A stretch of 64,000 nucleotides of DNA, from NCBI GenBank assembly GCA_963717445.1, contig OY970334.1, positions 2,480,001-2,544,000 of the forward strand, in the 5' to 3' direction. This document shows, piece after piece, positions 58,529 through 64,000 of the stretch (position 1 is the first letter of the stretch; each line of letters starts with the position of its first letter). The stretch is from JAGVPT01 sp963717445. GTDB lineage: Bacteria; Bacteroidota; Ignavibacteria; UBA10030; UBA8401. The notes below the pieces were generated by a model. The model saw only the letters and a program-made list of their open reading frames with translations. It ran no database searches and was not told the DNA's origin. The position numbers were made by a program, and so were the translations under genes.

Positions 58529-59230
58529 ATGAAATACGCGATTATCTCCGACATCCATGCAAACCTCGAAGCGCTGACGAAGGCAATGGCCATCATTGAC
58601 CAAAGACGAGTCGATGAGGTCATTTGCCTCGGCGATGTCGTTGGGTACGGAGCCAATCCTAATGAATGTATCGATCTGGTCAGGCGCGTTTGTTCGACCG
58701 TAGTGCTGGGAAACCATGATGAGGCCGCACTGGATCCGGCCGGTCCTCACGATTTCAATCCCATTGCACAAAAAGCAATTGAGTGGACTGCGGAGCAACT
58801 CACAACCGAAAGCCGTACATTTTTGTCATCAGTACCGATGACCGAAAAAAAGGAAAGCCTCCTTTTTGTTCATTCATCCCCGCGCTCACCGGAGCTGTGG
58901 GACTATATTATTACTCCCGATGATGCAATTACTGCAATACATTGTTTCGAAGAAAAGATTTGTTTTATCGGACATACCCACGTTCCGGGTATCTTTTCAC
59001 CCGGCGGTCGAGCTAAATCGATTTCTATAAGCGAACAGCATCTCGTCAATGTCGGAAGTGTCGGCCAGCCGCGCGATGGGAATCCGATGCTTGCATTCGG
59101 GATTTTTGATTCGACCGCCTGGAACTATGAATTGATTCGCTCCGAGTACGACATTGAGTGCGCCGCGGATAAAATCCTACGTGCCGGCTTGCCCCGGGAG
59201 CTTGGATACAGATTAATGTACGGGATGTAA
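58529..59230 (+). CDS. Metallophosphoesterase (calcineurin-like, YfcE/MJ0936 type)
   Basis: A 233-residue two-metal phosphoesterase. All metal motifs are visible: D-x-H in ISDIHAN, GD in CLGDVVGYG, GNHDEA, HSSPRS and GHTHVPG. The compact length and the GHTHVPG ending match the YfcE/MJ0936 phosphodiesterase group. It may cleave phosphodiester or cyclic-nucleotide substrates; protein phosphatases of the PP1/2A type share the core but need extra segments not seen here. It lies 89 bp after the last kinase and may finish the same transcription unit. Start is ATG 58529 with no other close ATG. Function in the kinase circuit is conjecture. Confidence 0.9.
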   Translation: MKYAIISDIHANLEALTKAMAIIDQRRVDEVICLGDVVGYGANPNECIDLVRRVCSTVVLGNHDEAALDPAGPHDFNPIAQKAIEWTAEQLTTESRTFLSSVPMTEKKESLLFVHSSPRSPELWDYIITPDDAITAIHCFEEKICFIGHTHVPGIFSPGGRAKSISISEQHLVNVGSVGQPRDGNPMLAFGIFDSTAWNYELIRSEYDIECAADKILRAGLPRELGYRLMYGM

Positions 59231-59526
59231 AAACAAATTTTTTACATCCATTCCAACTCTTTTCTCAAACCACCGATAGCCGCAAGCAAACGAGTCCCTG
59301 TTTATCATAATGAAAAATGCGGATTTACTTTGTACGTCCGCAGAATTCAAATCCTACCGGAGGGTGTAGCTTTGTTTAGAACAACGCTCACTCGGTTTCA
59401 ATCGCTATTCGGCGATCGTCAATCGAAAATGCCATTATGCCCCAGGGAGTGAAGTCCCTGAATTTCCTTTTTAGCTTCATTTGGTAGTGACTCAGTTTCG
59501 AAGATAGCCACTTGATCAATCTACAC

Positions 59527-59961
59527 TTCTTTCTCTGTTGCCAGAGAAAGAAACAAAGTCCCGCTGTGCGGGATCCCGCCTTTCATATTTTTGGAAAGCG
59601 GGAAGAGCCTCTCGGAATCGGAACCCTTGCGATGCTTTCCAGACACACAAACTTGAGAAAACGGTTCGCATAAGCCCCCCATGTGCTCACCGTTTTCTCA
59701 CCACACGCATCGCTCCTTTCGCTCAATGCCACCGATTCCGAGAATTCCTCACAATCAGCATTTGCGATAAGTCGAAATTGTCGGGTGTGCGCGAGGATAG
59801 GATTCAATCGAAGGGTTTCAATTTCTGTGCTAGAGCACAATCTCGGAATGTTCAGCAATCTTCAGGCACGGAAATTGACGGCACGTGCGGTCGAGATAGA
59901 ATCTCGTGTTACGATTTCGAGAGCTTTCTTTGGTTACTTTCTTTCTCGGAAAGAAAGTAAC
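59527..59961. repeat. Hairpin-bounded element of unknown nature
   Basis: The left edge is a perfect 10-bp stem TTCTTTCTCT-GTTGCC-AGAGAAAGAA (59527-59552), followed at once by CCCGC-TGT-GCGGG (59560-59572). The right edge is a perfect 13-bp stem GTTACTTTCTTTC-TCG-GAAAGAAAGTAAC (59933-59961). Between lie about 360 bp with a small perfect palindrome GTGCTAGAGCAC. Both edge hairpins share the word CTTTCT and are answered by AGAAAG. This looks like one mobile or regulatory unit, not random sequence; only one copy is in the window. Confidence 0.45.
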
Positions 59962-60013
59962 AATGTTAAACCGAGTCGCACACTACATACGTTGAACCAA
60001 TCCCTTCCTCCTC

Positions 60014-60042
60014 TTGACTTTTGCTATTCTAAATATTATTTT
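60014..60042 (+). promoter_or_regulatory. Candidate promoter of the outer-membrane/ABC operon
   Basis: TTGACT at 60014-60019 and TATTTT at 60037-60042 are 17 bp apart. The -10 side overlaps the palindrome at 60040-60055, the usual place for a repressor to block transcription. Sequence match to the -10 consensus is moderate. Confidence 0.35.
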
Positions 60043-60055
60043 AGGCTTACCTAAA
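60040..60055. promoter_or_regulatory. DtxR/MntR-like operator palindrome
   Basis: TTTAGG-CTTA-CCTAAA is a 16-bp palindrome whose half-sites match the TTAGG...CCTAA pattern bound by DtxR, IdeR and MntR-family metal-dependent repressors. It overlaps a candidate -10 element about 110 bp upstream of the outer-membrane protein gene. It suggests control by iron or manganese. No such regulator is encoded in the window. Confidence 0.4.
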
Positions 60056-60164
60056 TTTATTAGCGGAGGGCATACCGGGCATTGGCCGGGAGGGAACGGG
60101 GCGCAGAGCGTAGATGAAGAACGCACAGAACATCATCACAGTGCACGACAAGGAAGAATAAACG

Positions 60165-61313
60165 GTGTTATCAGGGTTTCGATGGGTTAGCGTTTTTATG
60201 TTTTTCTTCTGCGTTGTGAAGACAGCATTGTCGCAGAGTGAGGATTTCCACGGCCAGGCGTCGGGATGGGTGAGCGCTAACCATGATAGTTCCACCGGTT
60301 CTCAAGCAGGCCTCCGTTATATTCCGGATCTCCTGCTTGAGCAGAAACTCGGCGGTCAACTTGATGCAAACATGGATCTCTCATTGAATACTTTTACAAC
60401 CGCACAATATGCTGAACGGGAATCTCCGGCGTACGATGAGAAAATAAAACCGTACCGCGGCTGGATACGGCTTTCAACGGATAAGTTCGAAGTAAGAGTC
60501 GGGTTGCAGAAAATCAATTTTGGCTCGGCGATGATCTTCCGGCCGCTGATGTGGTTTGACCGGGTTGACCCGCGCGATCCGCTGCAGTTGACGGACGGGG
60601 TTTATGCCATGCTTCTCAAGTATTCCTTCCTGAATAACGCAAACGTCTGGATATGGGGGCTTTACGGCAACAACGATACGAAAGGATGGGAACTTGCCCC
60701 AACGGAGAAGAAGACATCTGAATTCGGGGGAAGGGTACAATCGCCGTTATGGAGCGGTGAAATCGGTGTCACGTATCATCACCGGCGGGCGGATTTGAGT
60801 CCGTTGATACCAATCCAAAAGGACACGAGCAACCTCATCGCTCCGGAAGATCGGTTAGGTTTGGACGGAAAATGGGATATCGGTATCGGCGTCTGGTTTG
60901 AATCGGTGATAATTCGCCAGGAGAATGACGTTCTTCAAGACAAGTACCAGCGCCTTGGAACAATAGGAGCCGATTACACATTCGACGTGGGGAACGGTTT
61001 ATATGCGGCAACAGAGTATTTCCGGTCCGACAATCCGAGGGAACCATTCACCTCCGCCGATGGAATTGGCTTCTCAGCATTGTCGCTCAATTACCCGCTT
61101 GGCGTCGTCGATCAAATCTCAGCGATGCTCTATCGTGATTGGAAGAATCAGGAATGGTACCGCCTGATGACTTGGCAGCGGACGTACGATAATTGGAGCT
61201 TTTACCTCATCGGCTTCTGGGATCCCGAAAACATCTTGCTCTATAACAATCAAACAGGCACAAATCCATTCGCGGGAACCGGATGCGAAATCATGGTTGT
61301 CTTTAACCACTAA
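60165..61313 (+). CDS. Putative outer-membrane beta-barrel protein
   Basis: A 382-residue protein with a signal peptide (VFMFFFCVVKTALSQS, cleavage near residue 24). The rest alternates polar and hydrophobic residues in short strands with aromatic ends (GWIRLSTDKFEVRVGLQK, NVWIWGLYGN, SGEIGVTYHHRR, YDNWSFYLIGFWD), and closes with MVVFNH, the terminal aromatic pattern of outer-membrane barrels. Family not identified. Translation starts at GTG 60165 after AAGGAAG; an inner ATG at 60198 would cut the signal peptide. It precedes an ABC exporter, which suggests a role in lipid, lipoprotein or metal-related transport. A DtxR-like palindrome lies upstream. Confidence 0.75.
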   Translation: MLSGFRWVSVFMFFFCVVKTALSQSEDFHGQASGWVSANHDSSTGSQAGLRYIPDLLLEQKLGGQLDANMDLSLNTFTTAQYAERESPAYDEKIKPYRGWIRLSTDKFEVRVGLQKINFGSAMIFRPLMWFDRVDPRDPLQLTDGVYAMLLKYSFLNNANVWIWGLYGNNDTKGWELAPTEKKTSEFGGRVQSPLWSGEIGVTYHHRRADLSPLIPIQKDTSNLIAPEDRLGLDGKWDIGIGVWFESVIIRQENDVLQDKYQRLGTIGADYTFDVGNGLYAATEYFRSDNPREPFTSADGIGFSALSLNYPLGVVDQISAMLYRDWKNQEWYRLMTWQRTYDNWSFYLIGFWDPENILLYNNQTGTNPFAGTGCEIMVVFNH

Positions 61314-61334
61314 AACGCTGGTTTCGTTTTCACA

Positions 61335-61413
61335 AGATGTCGGACATCTTGTCAATTAAGCTTGGCAAAGTTTTCAGATAGCTACCATTTTTCGAGAAGA
61401 TGTCCGGCATCTT
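61335..61413. repeat. Paired-palindrome repeat, copy B
   Basis: AGATGTCGGACATCTT (61335-61350) and AGATGTCCGGCATCTT (61398-61413, one change) are again 63 bp apart. The spacer starts GTCAATTAAGCTTGGCAAAG and passes through TTTTCAGATA as in copy A at 38811. It lies between the outer-membrane protein gene and the ABC ATPase gene, just upstream of the latter. Confidence 0.75.
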
Positions 61414-61431
61414 CTTGAAACTGAAATAAAA

Positions 61432-62154
61432 GTGGAAAAATATATGCAGAACTCAGCCCTGATAACAATTGAAAATCTTGACAAATTTTATTCACTTGGT
61501 GCAACTACGCTGAAAGCACTGGATCATATCAATCTTTCCGTAATGAAAGGAGAATTTCTTGGTCTTGTGGGCCCGAGTGGTTCGGGCAAGACGACACTGC
61601 TCAATATCATCGGCTCTCTTGATGCGCCGACAAACGGAACCGCTACAGTGCTGGGGCGAAAAATAGAATCTCTTTCACACAGAGAAGCTGCGAGCCTGCG
61701 AAACGGCCATATCGGCTTCATCTTTCAGACATTCAATTTACTGCCGGTCTATACAGTGTATGAAAACGTTGAGTTTCCTCTGCTATTGCAGGGAGTGGAA
61801 TCTCCTCGTCGCAAGAAGCTCGTCATGGAAGCGCTCGATTGGGTTGGTCTGGCCGATCGCGCGGACTCTAAACCCGCACAGCTTTCAGGCGGACAAAGCC
61901 AACGCGTTGCGATTGCAAGGGCGATCGTCAAGAAGCCGGAAATCGTGTTGGCGGATGAGCCAACCGCGAACCTCGATGCGGCAAACTCCCATCACATTAT
62001 GAAAACAATGGTGCAGTTAAATGAAGAACTTAACACAACATTTATCTTTGCAACTCACGATGAAAAAGTTATCGGCTACTTGAGGCGAAAAATCACCCTC
62101 GTCGATGGAAAAATTTCCAAAGACGAACGCGTTGTATCCAACCTCGCTCAATGA
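61432..62154 (+). CDS. ABC transporter ATP-binding protein (LolD/MacB type)
   Basis: A 240-residue nucleotide-binding subunit. Walker A GPSGSGKTTLLN, Q-loop FIFQTFNLLPVYT, signature LSGGQSQRVAIARAI, Walker B VLADEPTANLD and the H-loop FATHDEKV are all intact. The sequence pattern NIIGSLDAPTNGT is typical of the MacB/LolD (type VII exporter-like) branch that works with FtsX-type permeases to move lipoproteins, siderophores or peptides from the inner membrane outward. Start may be the GTG at 61432 or the ATG at 61444. Eight bases separate it from the permease gene. Confidence 0.94.
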   Translation: MEKYMQNSALITIENLDKFYSLGATTLKALDHINLSVMKGEFLGLVGPSGSGKTTLLNIIGSLDAPTNGTATVLGRKIESLSHREAASLRNGHIGFIFQTFNLLPVYTVYENVEFPLLLQGVESPRRKKLVMEALDWVGLADRADSKPAQLSGGQSQRVAIARAIVKKPEIVLADEPTANLDAANSHHIMKTMVQLNEELNTTFIFATHDEKVIGYLRRKITLVDGKISKDERVVSNLAQ

Positions 62155-62162
62155 GGTGAACT

Positions 62163-63335
62163 ATGCTTACACTCAAACTTGCTCTTCGGAATATTATCAG
62201 CGCAGGTCTTCGGACCTGGCTCAACGTTATAGCCCTTTCTTTTGCATTCGTTGCGATCATTTTCTTGCAGGGCTTTTACGACGGATTAAACGACCAGGTG
62301 GAACATGCGACCATCGACGCCCTGTATGGCGGCGGGCAGTATTGGCAAACGGCCTATGACCCTTACGACCCGCTTACTTTGGAAGACGCTCATGCGCAAA
62401 TTCCGCCGCCGCTTCAAACACTTATCGATGGAAAAGCTGCTGCGTCAATTCTTATCCGGCCTGCGACGATTTATCCTCAGGGGCGATTTCGGTCTGTCAT
62501 TCTCAAAGGGATCGATCCCGATCAAACGGTGCTTTCACTCCCTTCGTCGTTGTTGAAAGAAGGCCGGGACGGTATCCCTGCCATTATTGGAAACAGGATG
62601 GCGAAAAATGCGGGGTTACACAAAGGGGATGTCGTTACAGTTCAGTGGAGGGATGTACACGGCACATTTGACGCACGGGATGTGAACATTGTCGAAGTGT
62701 TCAAAACCACAGTGCCCGATATTGACAATGAACAGATTTGGATTCCGCTCGATCAGCTTCAACAATTCACCCACATGCCAAACCAGGCGACCATGGTTGT
62801 ATTGAAAAAGAATGTTGTGCCCGCCACAAGCGTGCCGGGATGGGAGTTTAAGGACCTCCAATTTCTTCTTCGGGATCTCCACTCAGTTGTTAAAATGAAA
62901 AGAGTTCAGGGAAGCATTATGTATCTTCTCCTTCTCTTCCTTGCAATGCTCGCAATCTTCGACACGCAGGTCCTCTCGATATGGCGCAGACGAAAAGAGA
63001 TGGGAACACTCATGGCTCTCGGCATGACGAGGATAAAAATTATAGAATTGTTCACTATGGAAGGAGCTCTTCATAGTTTGTTTGCGGCTCTGGTTGCCGC
63101 GCTCTACGGAATTCCGCTGATGGCATACATTGCTAACAACGGATTCGATCTTCCTGCAAAGACGGACAGCTTCGGATTCGCGATCGGCGAAAAGCTTTTT
63201 CCCATTTTTTCTCCCGCACTTGTCGGCGGTACGACGCTCTTGGTCTGCGTTGTGACGACGATTGTCAGTTTTCTGCCGACGAGGAAGATTGCACACCTCA
63301 AACCGACGGATGCGCTCAGGGGGAAATTTTCATGA
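62163..63335 (+). CDS. ABC transporter permease (FtsX/MacB-like)
   Basis: A 390-residue permease. One N-terminal membrane helix (VIALSFAFVAIIFLQGF), a large periplasmic MacB-PCD-like domain to about residue 245, then three closing helices at about 253-275, 300-330 and 355-380 in an FtsX domain (KEMGTLMALGMTRIKIIELF). It forms the membrane part of the exporter with the following permease. It overlaps that gene by four bases (ATGA). No atypical feature; the substrate is unknown, and the nearby outer-membrane protein may be a partner. Confidence 0.92.
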   Translation: MLTLKLALRNIISAGLRTWLNVIALSFAFVAIIFLQGFYDGLNDQVEHATIDALYGGGQYWQTAYDPYDPLTLEDAHAQIPPPLQTLIDGKAAASILIRPATIYPQGRFRSVILKGIDPDQTVLSLPSSLLKEGRDGIPAIIGNRMAKNAGLHKGDVVTVQWRDVHGTFDARDVNIVEVFKTTVPDIDNEQIWIPLDQLQQFTHMPNQATMVVLKKNVVPATSVPGWEFKDLQFLLRDLHSVVKMKRVQGSIMYLLLLFLAMLAIFDTQVLSIWRRRKEMGTLMALGMTRIKIIELFTMEGALHSLFAALVAALYGIPLMAYIANNGFDLPAKTDSFGFAIGEKLFPIFSPALVGGTTLLVCVVTTIVSFLPTRKIAHLKPTDALRGKFS

Positions 63336-64000
63336 TCTCTTTTCTTTTCAAAGGCCTCGTGCGTGATCGCTCCCGGTCGCTTTTCCCCTTTCTTACGGTG
63401 CTAGCTGGAGTGGTCTTAACCGTCTTTCTGCACGCATGGTTGAACGGCGCTGTTTCCTCGATTATTCAATCGACAGCACATTACAGCACCGGACATGTCC
63501 GAGTGATGACGCGCGCATACCAAAAAGAGGCGGATCAAGTTCCCAACGACCTGGCGTTGCTGGGAATCGATACTCTTATGACGGAGTTAAAGCACGATTA
63601 TTCAGACCTATTCTGGACTCCCCGCATTATGTTTGGCGGGCTACTCGATATTCCGGATGTGAACGGTGAAACAAAAGCGCAGGCTCCCGTCAGCGGGTTG
63701 GGAGTGGATCTGCTTTCTGCCGGCAGTGCTGAATGGAAGATTCTCAATATCCGGCAGGCTCTTATCAAAGGACGAGTGCCGCAAAAGCATGGTGAGATAT
63801 TAATCGGTCAGGAACTTGCCGAAAAGCTCCGAATCCAGCCCGGTGATACTGCAACACTGATCAGCTCGACAATGTACGGAAGCATGAGCGTAACCAACTT
63901 CGTCATTGTTGGGACGGTTCGATTTGGAATAGTCGCGATGGATAAAGGTTCAATGATTGCAGACATTTCGGATGTTCAACAGGCATTGGATATGCATGAT
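63332..64000 (+). CDS. ABC transporter permease, partial (window end)
   Basis: The start of a second FtsX/MacB-like permease, open to the window edge; 223 residues are visible. It begins at ATG 63332, overlapping the previous stop by four bases. Residues about 14-36 form a membrane helix (SLFPFLTVLAGVVLTVFL), then a periplasmic domain (GHVRVMTRAY, LGVDLLSAGS, ILIGQELAEKLRIQPGD). The helical FtsX domain must lie beyond the window. Together with its neighbour it should give the exporter its two membrane halves, a heterodimer. Confidence 0.88.
   Translation, partial: MISFLFKGLVRDRSRSLFPFLTVLAGVVLTVFLHAWLNGAVSSIIQSTAHYSTGHVRVMTRAYQKEADQVPNDLALLGIDTLMTELKHDYSDLFWTPRIMFGGLLDIPDVNGETKAQAPVSGLGVDLLSAGSAEWKILNIRQALIKGRVPQKHGEILIGQELAEKLRIQPGDTATLISSTMYGSMSVTNFVIVGTVRFGIVAMDKGSMIADISDVQQALDMHD

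Larger units (their letters stand above)
59231..60164 (+). other. Long non-coding interval with hairpin-bounded element and operator
   Basis: About 930 bp without a credible gene. It holds a hairpin-bounded stretch (59527-59961), and near its end a promoter-like pair with a DtxR/MntR-like palindrome. GGGAGTGAAGTCCC near 59446-59459 is another small hairpin. Reading frames here on both strands, up to 140 codons, lack start signals and family motifs, though similar-looking translations appear in databases of related genomes as low-quality hypothetical proteins from recall. Confidence 0.5.

Noticed and set aside
59538..59960. 140-codon plus-strand reading frame
   Set aside because: It lies between two strong hairpins with no start signal or motif; treated as part of a non-coding element.
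60112..60161. 15-codon leader reading frame before the outer-membrane protein gene
   Set aside because: Too short to support; may be chance.

Overview
The window looks like a chromosome segment from the Bacteroidota/Chlorobiota (FCB) side of the bacterial tree, perhaps an Ignavibacteria-like lineage. The evidence is a type IX secretion (T9SS) C-terminal sorting domain with the motif QNYPNPFNPSTT at about 20.9 kb, many secreted PD40/beta-propeller peptidases, an array of PknB-type kinases opening with MIGQTISHYKILEKLGEGGMG, and base composition near the middle of the range. Assignment is by protein style only; there is no rRNA or other marker gene, and I saw no tRNA or CRISPR array.

Layout. 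(1) 52-5259: a TolC / adaptor / RND efflux operon. (2) 5671-6084: a small pilin-like protein. (3) 6245-8429: two glycosyltransferases (GT9, GT4). (4) 8436-12267, minus strand: a tightly overlapped operon of nucleotidyltransferase-like protein, B12-binding radical SAM enzyme, SAM methyltransferase and a membrane-anchored CMP/dCMP-type deaminase. (5) 12888-16133: a secreted tricorn-type protease. (6) 16262-18201: a single-domain response regulator and an NtrC-type sigma-54 activator. (7) 18246-21238, minus: a tiny T9SS-tagged protein overlapping a subtilisin-like protease. (8) 21662-38097: a carbohydrate block with two coupled GH31 enzymes (minus), a large hybrid sensor kinase carrying an apparent frameshift, then a third GH31 enzyme with an inserted domain, a GH172/DUF2961 protein and a six-hairpin glycosidase (plus). 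(9) 38928-59230: a signalling island with a GAF-PP2C phosphatase, a monooxygenase-like protein, five paralogous membrane or soluble Ser/Thr kinases with TPR or propeller sensor tails, an M1 and an S9 peptidase, a small unknown protein and a metallophosphoesterase. (10) 60165-64000: an outer-membrane protein followed by an ABC transporter of the LolD/MacB-FtsX kind, cut by the window end, with a DtxR/MntR-like palindrome in front.

How it fits together. The carbohydrate block reads as extracellular or periplasmic breakdown of an alpha-linked glycan, with the hybrid kinase as a plausible sensor. The kinase island combines kinases, one PP2C-type phosphatase and exported peptidases in near-continuous co-directional packing, suggesting one large Ser/Thr phosphorylation circuit expanded by duplication.

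Non-coding structure is rich. It includes a 129-bp MITE-like element with 16-bp terminal inverted repeats and a 9-bp flanking direct repeat (26719-26847), four copies of a GCAAAGACGCAAAG-type palindromic repeat, two copies of a paired-palindrome repeat with identical 63-bp spacing (38811 and 61335), and a hairpin-bounded 435-bp element (59527-59961). Two large genes (27086-30899 and 50944-53632) need a one-base frame change to read as full-length proteins; these may be real lesions or sequence errors.
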